A stretch of DNA of 15,829 nucleotides, from NCBI GenBank assembly GCA_036645575.1, contig JAVXNW010000060.1:1-15829 (forward strand), read 5' to 3'. The stretch is from JAVXNW01 sp036645575. Lineage in GTDB: Bacteria > Bacillota > Clostridia > Christensenellales > Aristaeellaceae. This document shows positions 1 to 6,382 of this stretch, piece after piece. Position numbers and translations under genes: made by a program. Each line of letters opens with the position of its first letter. Position 1 is the first letter of the stretch. A model generated the notes under the pieces. The model saw only the letters and a list, made by a program, of their open reading frames with translations, was not told where the DNA came from and made no database searches.

Positions 1-57
1 CTCGCTGCGGCGAGCGACCGGCCTACGCGGCCGGACTGCGCAAGGCTTGAAGCCTTG
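1..57. other. Three consecutive short hairpins upstream of tpiA
   Basis: Three perfect inverted repeats follow one another: CTCGC/GCGAG (1-5 with 10-14), CCGGCC/GGCCGG (18-23 with 29-34) and CAAGGCT/AGCCTTG (41-47 with 51-57, 3-base loop). No run of T follows the last stem, so a classical terminator is not shown. Two forward frames are open from the left edge and stop at 48-50 and 56-58, so this could be the end of an upstream gene, but neither short peptide is recognisable. In a glycolytic operon such stems could tune mRNA stability between genes; that is inference. Confidence 0.4.
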
Positions 58-116
58 ACCACATGCGCTCACGCGGGACAGGTTATACGGATTTTAAAAT
101 TCAGGAGGATATTACC

Positions 117-863
117 ATGCGTAAAGCTATTATTGCCGGAAACTGGAAGATGAACAAGACACCCGCTGAGGCGGCTCAATTGGTCGGCGAACTCATTCCC
201 CTCGTCAAGGACGCGCAGTGCGACATCGTCGTCTGCCCGCCCGCCGTCTGCTTTGCCGCCGTCGCGCCCATCATCGCGGGCACCAACGTGAAACTCGGCG
301 CGCAGAACGTCCACTACGCCGAAAAGGGCGCCTTCACCGGCGAGCTCTCCGCCGACATGCTCAAGGCCTCCGGCGTCGAATATGTCATCATCGGCCACTC
401 CGAACGCCGCCAGTACTTCGGCGAGACCGACAAGACCGTCAACCTGCGCACCATCGCCGCCGTCAACGCCGGCCTCAAACCCATCGTGTGCGTGGGCGAA
501 CTCAAAGACGAACGCGAGGGCGGCTATACCGACGCCATCGTCTCCTATCAGACGCTCATGGCGCTGACCGGCCTGACCGCCGATCAGGTCGCCGACATCG
601 TCGTCGCCTATGAGCCCGTCTGGGCGATTGGAACCGGCCTCACCGCCACCGACGAGCAGGCCAACGAGACCATCGGCGTGATCCGCGGCGCGATCGCTGG
701 AAAATACGGCGAGGAAGTCGCTGCCAAGGTGCGCATCCAGTACGGCGGCTCGATGAAGGGCTCCAACGTGAAGGGACTCATGGCGCAGCCTGAGATCGAC
801 GGCGGCCTGATCGGCGGCGCGAGCCTCAAGGCGCCCGATTTCGCGCAGGTGGTGAACTTCTAA
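117..863 (+). CDS. tpiA: Triose-phosphate isomerase
   Basis: Cytoplasmic enzyme interconverting dihydroxyacetone phosphate and glyceraldehyde 3-phosphate in glycolysis. The 248-residue product has the usual length of bacterial TIM. The N-terminal signature AGNWKMN carries Asn9 and catalytic Lys11; IIGHSERR carries the electrophile His94; VAYEPVWAIGTG carries catalytic base Glu166 and leads into the flexible loop 6. The phosphate-binding YGGS and GGLIGGASL motifs are near the C-terminus. The start at 117 is chosen over the in-frame ATG at 63 because a full AGGAGG ribosome-binding site (103-108) sits 8 bases before it and because homology starts there. The stop overlaps the gpmI start by one base. 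I see no convincing promoter between 58 and 117, so transcription probably enters from upstream, where gap and pgk genes would be expected in a clostridial glycolytic cluster (inference). Nothing looks broken. Confidence 0.97.
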   Translation: MRKAIIAGNWKMNKTPAEAAQLVGELIPLVKDAQCDIVVCPPAVCFAAVAPIIAGTNVKLGAQNVHYAEKGAFTGELSADMLKASGVEYVIIGHSERRQYFGETDKTVNLRTIAAVNAGLKPIVCVGELKDEREGGYTDAIVSYQTLMALTGLTADQVADIVVAYEPVWAIGTGLTATDEQANETIGVIRGAIAGKYGEEVAAKVRIQYGGSMKGSNVKGLMAQPEIDGGLIGGASLKAPDFAQVVNF

Positions 864-2389
864 TGCACACCACCGCGCTCATCATCATGGACGGCTTTGG
901 CATGGCCGAGCCGTCCCCCTACAACGCCATCTCCGTTGCCGGAACGCCCAATCTCGACCGCCTACGCGCGGCCTACAGCGTAACCCAGATCGGCGCGTCC
1001 GGCCTTGACGTCGGCCTACCCGACGGGCAGATGGGCAACAGCGAGGTGGGGCACACCAACATCGGCGCTGGCCGCGTGGTCTACCAGATGCTGGTCAAGA
1101 TCTCCAAGGACATCGAGGACGGCGTCTTCTTCGAAAACCCCGCGCTGCTTGACGCGATGCAGTCCGCCAAGCACCCGGGCAGCGCGCTGCACCTCATCGG
1201 CCTACTCTCGCCCGGCGGCGTGCATTCCCACCAAAAGCACTTGAACGGCCTCCTCGAAATGGCCAAGCGTCAGGGCGTTGAAAAGGTGTTCGTCCACGCG
1301 CTGCTCGACGGCCGCGACGAGCCGCCCACGTCCGCCGCCGGCTACATGCAGGAATTGGTCGACACGATGGGTGCGCTCGGCGTCGGCCGCGTCGCGACCG
1401 TCATGGGTCGCTTTTACGCGATGGATCGCGACTTTGCCTGGGATCGCGTCGAAAAGGCGTACAACGCCATGGTCTGCGGCCAGGGTGCGCACGCGGCTGA
1501 TCCGGTCGCGGCCATTCGCGCAAGCTATGACGCGGGCGTGAACGACGAATTTGTGCTGCCCACCGTGATGGATGGGAGCCAGCGCATTGCCCCGGGCGAC
1601 GCGGTGGTGTTTTTCAACTTCCGCCCCGACCGCGCGCGCGAAATCACCCGCGCCTTTGTCGATCCCGCCTTTGACGGGTTCAAGCGCGCCAACGGGTTTT
1701 TTCCGCTCACCTACGTGTGCATGACCCAGTACGACGCGACCATGCCCAACGTGCGTGTCGCCTATCCGCCCGAGCCGCTCACCATGACCATGGGCGAGTA
1801 CATCTCGTCCATGGGCTTAAAGCAGCTTCGCATCGCGGAGACCCAGAAGTACGCGCACGTCACCTTCTTCTTTAACGGCGGCGAGGAGAAGACCTTTCCC
1901 GGCGAGGATCGCGTCCTCGTGCCTTCGCCCACCGTCGCCACCTTTGACCTAAAGCCCGAGATGAGCGCCTACGAAGTCACGGACGCGGTGCTCAAGGAAA
2001 TCGAGCAGAACAAGTACGACGTGATCATCCTCAACTTTGCCAACTGCGACATGGTCGGCCACACCGGCATCATGGACGCGGCCGTCAAGGCGGTCAGGGC
2101 GGTTGACGAGTGCGTGGGCAAGGTGGTGGACGCGATCGTCGCCAAGGGCGGCAAGTGCGTGATCACCGCCGACCACGGAAACGCCGACAAGATGTACGAT
2201 ACCGTCAACGGCGAGCCCTTTACCGCGCACACCATCAACCCCGTCCCAGTGATCGTGGTCGATCCCGCGCACCCCAAGCACATCCTCCGCAAGGGCGGCA
2301 AGCTCTGCGACCTATGCCCGACGCTCCTCACGCTGATGAACCTCAAAAAGCCTACGCAGATGACCGGAAAGAGCCTGATCGAAGACTGA
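863..2389 (+). CDS. gpmI: 2,3-bisphosphoglycerate-independent phosphoglycerate mutase
   Basis: Converts 3-phosphoglycerate to 2-phosphoglycerate in glycolysis through a phosphoserine intermediate; cytoplasmic and manganese-dependent in the Firmicute family. The 508-residue length is typical. The two-metal site is complete: Asp10 (IIMDGFG), the phosphorylated Ser60 in GNSEVGH, Asp437 and His438 (ITADHGN) for one metal; Asp396 and His400 (NCDMVGHTG) and His456 (TAHT) for the other. Phosphotransferase-domain residues are also present: His121 (GGVHSHQKH), Arg151-Asp152 (LLDGRDEPP) and the FNFRPDRARE segment at 251-260. The start ATG overlaps the tpiA stop (TAATG), so translation is probably coupled by re-initiation; no separate Shine-Dalgarno sequence is obvious. 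The manganese requirement makes this form sensitive to pH and metal supply, as known for sporulating Bacillus species. Assignment is secure. Confidence 0.97.
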   Translation: MHTTALIIMDGFGMAEPSPYNAISVAGTPNLDRLRAAYSVTQIGASGLDVGLPDGQMGNSEVGHTNIGAGRVVYQMLVKISKDIEDGVFFENPALLDAMQSAKHPGSALHLIGLLSPGGVHSHQKHLNGLLEMAKRQGVEKVFVHALLDGRDEPPTSAAGYMQELVDTMGALGVGRVATVMGRFYAMDRDFAWDRVEKAYNAMVCGQGAHAADPVAAIRASYDAGVNDEFVLPTVMDGSQRIAPGDAVVFFNFRPDRAREITRAFVDPAFDGFKRANGFFPLTYVCMTQYDATMPNVRVAYPPEPLTMTMGEYISSMGLKQLRIAETQKYAHVTFFFNGGEEKTFPGEDRVLVPSPTVATFDLKPEMSAYEVTDAVLKEIEQNKYDVIILNFANCDMVGHTGIMDAAVKAVRAVDECVGKVVDAIVAKGGKCVITADHGNADKMYDTVNGEPFTAHTINPVPVIVVDPAHPKHILRKGGKLCDLCPTLLTLMNLKKPTQMTGKSLIED

Positions 2390-2397
2390 CGGGAAGC

Positions 2398-2443
2398 CCG
2401 GTCGCCCGCGAAGCCCTTGCCTTTGCGGGGGATCAGGGCCGGG
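2398..2443 (+). terminator. Possible gpmI 3' hairpin
   Basis: Just after the gpmI stop, 2405-2413 pairs with 2421-2429 (9 bp including one G-T wobble, 7-base loop), and an outer CCCGG/CCGGG pairing (2398-2402 with 2439-2443) could stack on it. No T-run follows, so it may be an RNA-stabilising end rather than an intrinsic terminator. Confidence 0.35.
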
Positions 2444-2500
2444 GACTAAAGCACAAGTTTATCTGGGTGCGCCGCTGCGCCATCCTGATCACCCAACGAG

Positions 2501-2560
2501 ACGGGACTGCTTTCATCAGCGTTTACGATAAAAATCGCTTGCTGATGAACGCAGTCCCGT
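2501..2560 (+). terminator. Long inverted repeat in the convergent gap, possible terminator
   Basis: Arms 2501-2520 and 2541-2560 are complementary at 19 of 20 positions, with a 20-base loop that itself holds CGAT/ATCG (2526-2529 with 2534-2537). A T-rich stretch follows (2561-2570, then six T at 2574-2579), so it may end transcription of tpiA-gpmI facing the opposite flavoprotein gene. The arms are unusually long and even for an intrinsic terminator, and the separation of stem and T-run is poor, so a small repeat element of the REP/MITE kind is the alternative. The A+T-rich loop contrasts with the surroundings. Confidence 0.45.
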
Positions 2561-2605
2561 TGTCTTATATGGATTTTTTAGCCGTTTTTGAGCCGCGCGA
2601 GGCGC

Positions 2606-4396
2606 TTAGCTCAAATGCGCGGGCACGACGTCGCCAAAGTGCATGCCGGAGCCGAAGCACCAGATCAGGTAGTGCGCGTAGGAGCCGTTGACGTTGCCGA
2701 CCACTTCGCCCGCCGCGAACAGGCCGGGGATGGGCTGTTCGTTGACATCCAACACCTCGAGGTCGTTTGTGACGTTGACGCCGCCCAGCGAAGTCGCAAA
2801 GCGCGGGATGGTCTGCATGATGTAGTAGGGGCCTTCGCCAAAGCTGGCGGTCGAGGTGCGCTCAAAGGCGTCCTGGCCCGCAGCCATGCCCGCGTTGAAC
2901 GTGTCGGCCGCCGCTTGAAGCGCCGCAGGGTCGAGCTGCATGGCCTCGGCTGCGCCGGCCAGCGTGTCGTTTTTGACAAGCTTCGTAACGCCCGAGCCGT
3001 TTTCAACGATGAGCTGATCCAACTGCTCCGCCGTGAAGGCGTTGTATTTGATCAGAATGCCGGAGAACAGGTCGTAGGACGGCTGATCCATGACGATGTA
3101 CAGGCGGCCGTCGGAGGATTTGTGCATGGAGGCGTAGGCGATGTCGTACTCGTCGCCGCCCTCGTTCACCACGCGCTCGCATTCCTTCGATACCGCGAAG
3201 GAGCCGGTCTCGCCAAACAGCGCCGCCACCGCCCAGTGGATGTGGATGCCGTAGCCGGGCGTGGTCTCGATGCCAAAGTGCTTGATCGCGACTTTGTCCA
3301 TGTTGAACAGCGGCGCGCCCACTTCCTTGGCCATGATCTGGCCGTCGCCGGTTGCGCACACCGGGCCGTAGTAGATGACGTTGCCGACCGAGTCGGGGAT
3401 CAGCTCGGGGTTGTTGCCGTAGCCGCCGGTCGCCAGCAGCACGGCCTTTGCCGAGATGGTGAGCGCCTGGCCGTTCGCGCCCTTGGCGCTTACGCCGGTC
3501 ACGCGGCCGTCCTGGGTGAGCAGGTGTTCCGCGCGCGTGTCGAGCAGCACGGGGATATTGAGCTGCTGAACCTTTTCATACAGCGTCTTGATCGCGCCCG
3601 CCGCGCGGTCTACGCAGCCCATGTTGACCATGCCGCCATCCTCGCCGGAATCGGAAAGCGCCACGCCGCAGGTGCCTTGCAGCCAGTCCAAGGTGGGCGT
3701 GGACAGCTCCGCCGCCAGCATGGTCAGGCGCGCGTTGTTGGTGAACTGGCCCGTGCGGCACCAGTACAGGAATAGCTCTTCCTTGTTCTTCTGGGTGATC
3801 TTCGGGTCTTCGTCTACCTTATAACCCGCCATGCCGCCGCCCGCAGTCGCGGTCGCGCCGCCGACTGCCGGCATTTTCTCCAGCACGATGACGTTCTTGA
3901 CGCCGTTCTCCACCGCCGAGATCGCGGCGGTCAGTCCGGCTGCGCCCGCGCCGATCACCACGACGTCGGCCTCCATGGCTTCGGCCGGGGCGGCTTCGGT
4001 TGCGGCCGCTGCCGGTTCGGCGGAAAGCATCTCTTCCGTCGCGCCCGCCTGGGTGAGCGCGTCCTTGACTGCCGTCAGGATGGCGGTCGAGCTTACGGTG
4101 CAGCCCGCAACCGCGTCCACTTTGAGCGACTGCGCCGCGACGATCGCGCCGGGTAGGCGTTCAACCGCCGTCGAGCCAATCCCCGCGGTTTCGCTATTGC
4201 TGAGCACTTCAACGCTTATGATCGCGTCGGCACTCGTCGTGACCGATACCTCGATCGGCCCGCCAAACCCGGCGGCCGTCGCCGTGTAGGTGCCTGCGGT
4301 CAGCGCCATTTCCGCTAACGCGCCTGTGAGCGGCAGGATCGTCAGCATGAGAACCAGCATCCAAGTGAGGAGTTTCTTTGCTTGAGATGATTTCAT
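2606..4396 (-). CDS. Exported FMN-binding/FAD-dependent flavoprotein reductase (fumarate/urocanate reductase superfamily)
   Basis: A 596-residue secreted flavoprotein. Residues 1-28 form a Sec signal peptide (basic start, hydrophobic core, ALA cleavage site, no lipobox). Residues about 35-115 match the FMN_bind domain, with the motif DAVAGCTVSS at 94-103 resembling the site where ApbE attaches FMN to Ser/Thr. An Ala/Glu-rich linker follows, then the FAD_binding_2 reductase: Rossmann GAGAAG at 149-154, VLEKMPAVGG at 172-180 and the C-terminal GLFAAGEV at 558-565. By motif alignment from memory, the proton-donor Arg of fumarate reductases is kept (Arg408 in ERVVNE), but the substrate-binding His (HxTMGG) appears as Ala534 and the HGANRLGG Arg as Ala574. 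A fumarate substrate is therefore unlikely; another unsaturated acceptor is inferred. The ATG at 4396 is preferred because AGAGG precedes it by 10 bases; the earlier in-frame starts lack a ribosome site. No electron-donor gene is adjacent. Confidence 0.88.
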   Translation of the reverse strand: MKSSQAKKLLTWMLVLMLTILPLTGALAEMALTAGTYTATAAGFGGPIEVSVTTSADAIISVEVLSNSETAGIGSTAVERLPGAIVAAQSLKVDAVAGCTVSSTAILTAVKDALTQAGATEEMLSAEPAAAATEAAPAEAMEADVVVIGAGAAGLTAAISAVENGVKNVIVLEKMPAVGGATATAGGGMAGYKVDEDPKITQKNKEELFLYWCRTGQFTNNARLTMLAAELSTPTLDWLQGTCGVALSDSGEDGGMVNMGCVDRAAGAIKTLYEKVQQLNIPVLLDTRAEHLLTQDGRVTGVSAKGANGQALTISAKAVLLATGGYGNNPELIPDSVGNVIYYGPVCATGDGQIMAKEVGAPLFNMDKVAIKHFGIETTPGYGIHIHWAVAALFGETGSFAVSKECERVVNEGGDEYDIAYASMHKSSDGRLYIVMDQPSYDLFSGILIKYNAFTAEQLDQLIVENGSGVTKLVKNDTLAGAAEAMQLDPAALQAAADTFNAGMAAGQDAFERTSTASFGEGPYYIMQTIPRFATSLGGVNVTNDLEVLDVNEQPIPGLFAAGEVVGNVNGSYAHYLIWCFGSGMHFGDVVPAHLS

Positions 4397-4504
4397 CGTA
4401 GGTATGCCTCTTTCCTTTGTCATTGCCCAAGGCCGGAACGCGCTTCGCACCCCGCCTCAAGGGCTGACAATAGTTTAACACACACGGCAAAAAAGTGCCA
4501 GTGC

Positions 4505-4550
4505 ACCGGCGAAATTTCCCTAATCCAACCGGCGAAATTCCCCTAATCCA
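4505..4550. repeat. Tandem 23-base direct repeat
   Basis: Two adjacent copies (4505-4527 and 4528-4550) are identical except for one T/C change. Each reads ACCGGCGAAATT, then T or C, then CCCTAATCCA. The core GGCGAAATTTCCC resembles the degenerate units at 7496-7612, suggesting a motif that recurs in intergenic DNA of this genome. Confidence 0.85.
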
Positions 4551-4663
4551 CACAATAACCAACCGCAAACGCGCCCCTCATTCCGTGCCATTTGCGCGCG
4601 CCCCGCCGCCCGCGCATCCTCGAAACAGCGGCGTCTTCGAGCGAAATTAACCCCGCTGTGTTA

Positions 4664-4672
4664 TGCTAAATA
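4664..4672 (+). promoter_or_regulatory. Weak extended -10 for the amidohydrolase gene
   Basis: TGC followed by TAAATA (4667-4672) is an extended -10 element about 67 bases before the start codon. No good -35 hexamer lies at the right distance, although an inverted repeat ends at 4659, directly upstream. Tentative. Confidence 0.3.
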
Positions 4673-4739
4673 TCGCCCGAAGATGCGTTTGTGCGGGCGC
4701 GGTTTATCGGGTTTATTCCAAAGCAAGCGAGGTCAGCGT

Positions 4740-5531
4740 ATGATCATTGATACCCATTGCCATATCTTTCCCGACGCGATTGCGGAAAGGGCGGCGGCAA
4801 ATACTGGAAAATTCTACGGGATCGTGTGCTGCGCGGATGGGCGATTGAGCACGCTCAAGCGCCTTGAAAAGGCGGCGGGCGTCGATCGAATGCTCGTGTG
4901 TTCGGCGGCGACGACGATCACGCAGACCACCATCGTAAACGACTACATTGCCAAGACGGTCGGCGAAAACCCCGGGCTGCTCTTTGGCCTTGGCGCGATG
5001 AATCAGGATTACCCGGACAAGGCGGGCGAGGTGGCGCGCATTCGCGCGCTCGGCCTCAAGGGCGTCAAGATCCACCCGGAGATTCAGGGGGTCGCCATCA
5101 ACGACCGCCGCTTTGACGAACTGTACGACGCGCTTTCACAGTGCGGGATGCCGCTGCTGGCGCACACGGGCGACTTGCGCTACCACAATTCCAATCCGCC
5201 CGAGGTGCTGGAGGTGCTGAGGCGCTTTCCGCGCCTCACGCTGATCGCGGCGCATTTGGGCAGCTGGTCCAACTGGACAGAGGGCGTCAAGGCGCTCGCC
5301 GGTCGGGAAAACGTGTATGTGGACTGCTCAAGCTCGCTCTACGCCATGACGCCCGAGGCCGCCAGAAAGGTGATTCGCGGCTACGGCGCGGACCGCGTGC
5401 TGTTTGGCTCCGACTATCCGATGTGGGAACCCGAGACCGAGCGCGCCCGGCTTGCGCAGGTGGGGCTCACCCAGGCCGAGATGGAAAAGATCTTGGGCGG
5501 CAATGCGCAGGCACTGCTCGCGATCGATTAA
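4740..5531 (+). CDS. Amidohydrolase-2 family metal-dependent hydrolase/decarboxylase-like protein
   Basis: A 263-residue TIM-barrel protein of the amidohydrolase-related family PF04909 (the ACMS/gamma-resorcylate decarboxylase type), cytoplasmic. Metal and catalytic positions are present: the HxH pair His6/His8 in IDTHCHIFP after strand 1, His112 in KGVKIHPE, His142 in LLAHTGD, His172 in IAAHLGS, and Asp225 in VLFGSDYPMW. These are a full set, so the protein should be active, but members act on very different substrates and none can be named here. The start at 4740 is chosen over 4683 because the homology begins at MIIDTHCH and GAGG lies 7 bases upstream. It stands alone between a divergent flavoprotein gene and the promoter of the IscU-like gene. 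Clostridial relatives are usually annotated only as amidohydrolases. Confidence 0.9.
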   Translation: MIIDTHCHIFPDAIAERAAANTGKFYGIVCCADGRLSTLKRLEKAAGVDRMLVCSAATTITQTTIVNDYIAKTVGENPGLLFGLGAMNQDYPDKAGEVARIRALGLKGVKIHPEIQGVAINDRRFDELYDALSQCGMPLLAHTGDLRYHNSNPPEVLEVLRRFPRLTLIAAHLGSWSNWTEGVKALAGRENVYVDCSSSLYAMTPEAARKVIRGYGADRVLFGSDYPMWEPETERARLAQVGLTQAEMEKILGGNAQALLAID

Positions 5532-5588
5532 TTTTCTATTAGGCGCATGGGTGGGAGCGATTGTCACGTGTAAATCTTCGTGTATTTC

Positions 5589-5617
5589 TTCACAAGTTCC
5601 GGTGTTTGTGCTATAAT
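5589..5617 (+). promoter_or_regulatory. Strong sigma-A-type promoter for the IscU-like/GGGtGRT operon
   Basis: TTCACA (5589-5594, five of six matches to consensus) is followed after exactly 17 bases by a perfect TATAAT (5612-5617) preceded by TGC, an extended -10. Transcription would start near 5624, giving a leader of about 44 bases with AGGGAGG at 5654-5660. This is the best promoter in the window and suggests high constitutive expression. Confidence 0.9.
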
Positions 5618-5667
5618 CTACTCGTACTATGGACAGAAGCGACTAAGGGTATAAGGGAGGACGAACA

Positions 5668-6360
5668 ATGCAATATTCACGCGAAGTTGATGAGATGGTT
5701 TGCGTGGCGAAGGGGCCTAACCACGGCGCCGCGCCGATTCCCGAGGAAGGCAAATGGATACGTGCCAAGGAAATCACCGATATTTCCGGCCTGACGCACG
5801 GCATCGGCTGGTGCGCACCGCAGCAGGGCGCGTGCAAACTCACCTTGAACGTAAAAAATGGCGTGATCGAAGAGGCGCTCGTTGAGACGATCGGCTGCTC
5901 CGGCATGACCCATTCCGCCGCCATGGCCAGCGAATTTCTGCCCGGCAAGACCATCCTAGAGGCGCTCAACACCGACCTGGTCTGCGACGCGATCAACACC
6001 GCCATGCGCGAGCTGTTTTTGCAGATCGTGTACGGCCGCACGCAGTCCGCGTTTTCCGACGACGGCCTGCCGATCGGCGCGGGCCTTGAGGATCTGGGCA
6101 AGGGCCTTAGGTCGCAGGTCGGCACCATGTATTCCACCAAGCTCAAGGGGCCGCGTTACCTCGAGATGGCCGAGGGCTATGTGCTCTCCATCGCGCTGGA
6201 CGAGGACGACCAGGTGTGCGGGTACAAGTTCCTGTCACTTGGCAAGATGATGGACGCCATCAAAAAGGGCATGACGCCCAACGAGGCCTACGAAAAGAAC
6301 ATCGGCACCTACGGCCGCTACGAAGGCGCGGCCAAGCACATCGATCCCCGCAAGCAGTAA
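5668..6360 (+). CDS. IscU/NifU-like iron-sulfur scaffold family protein
   Basis: A 230-residue protein whose residues about 45-120 follow the IscU/NifU N-terminal fold. GWCAPQQGACKLTL has Cys49 and Cys56, ETIGCSGM has Cys77 at the place of the second IscU cysteine, and NTDLVCDAINTAM has Cys106 near the third. The IscU aspartate after the first cysteine (GDV) is absent here (ACK), and the protein is much longer than IscU (about 130), with extra N- and C-terminal regions (1-44 and 125-230). Cluster or metal binding is therefore plausible but a classical scaffold role is not shown. It is the first gene of a two-gene operon with the GGGtGRT gene 22 bases downstream, a pairing I recall as conserved in clostridia and other anaerobes. 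The start at 5668 has a strong AGGGAGG 7 bases upstream. No cysteine desulfurase is near. Confidence 0.87.
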   Translation: MQYSREVDEMVCVAKGPNHGAAPIPEEGKWIRAKEITDISGLTHGIGWCAPQQGACKLTLNVKNGVIEEALVETIGCSGMTHSAAMASEFLPGKTILEALNTDLVCDAINTAMRELFLQIVYGRTQSAFSDDGLPIGAGLEDLGKGLRSQVGTMYSTKLKGPRYLEMAEGYVLSIALDEDDQVCGYKFLSLGKMMDAIKKGMTPNEAYEKNIGTYGRYEGAAKHIDPRKQ

Positions 6361-6382
6361 TAAAGGAATAGAGGTGAAATAC

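Larger units (their letters stand above)
4397..4739. other. Divergent intergenic region (flavoprotein / amidohydrolase)
   Basis: This 343-base gap holds no credible gene. It contains a tandem 23-base duplication (4505-4550), two overlapping inverted repeats, CTCGAA/TTCGAG (4619-4624 with 4636-4641) and ACAGCGG/CCGCTGT (4625-4631 with 4653-4659), and a weak extended -10 for the rightward gene. The leftward promoter for the flavoprotein gene was not identified with confidence; a TTAAACT segment (reverse strand, about 4474-4480) is a poor -10 candidate. The two inverted repeats share bases and so cannot form together, which could make an operator or a conformational switch, but this is speculative. 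Confidence 0.5.

Noticed and set aside
55..89. TTGACC and TATAC as a promoter before tpiA
   Set aside because: The spacing is about 22-23 bases, well outside the usual 16-18.
2587..2615. TTTGAGC/GCTCAAA stem spanning the flavoprotein stop codon as a terminator
   Set aside because: The sequence following in leftward transcription is A-rich rather than T-rich, so it is not an intrinsic terminator for that gene.
2588..3775. Long forward-strand frame opposite the flavoprotein gene, and similar long frames opposite the phosphofructokinase (7594-8691), glyS (11544-12656) and GGGtGRT (6260-7246) genes
   Set aside because: They are antisense shadows caused by high G+C codon bias; they are rich in Ala, Arg, His and Val, lack known motifs, and the opposite strands carry clear protein families.
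4480..4502. TGGCAC plus GC on the reverse strand resembling a sigma-54 promoter before the flavoprotein gene
   Set aside because: The gap between the GG and GC elements is one base too short for sigma-54, and no enhancer-binding protein gene is nearby.
5629..5646. Five-codon frame (MDRSD) in the leader of the IscU-like gene
   Set aside because: It has no ribosome-binding site and no repeated or regulatory codons; likely chance.
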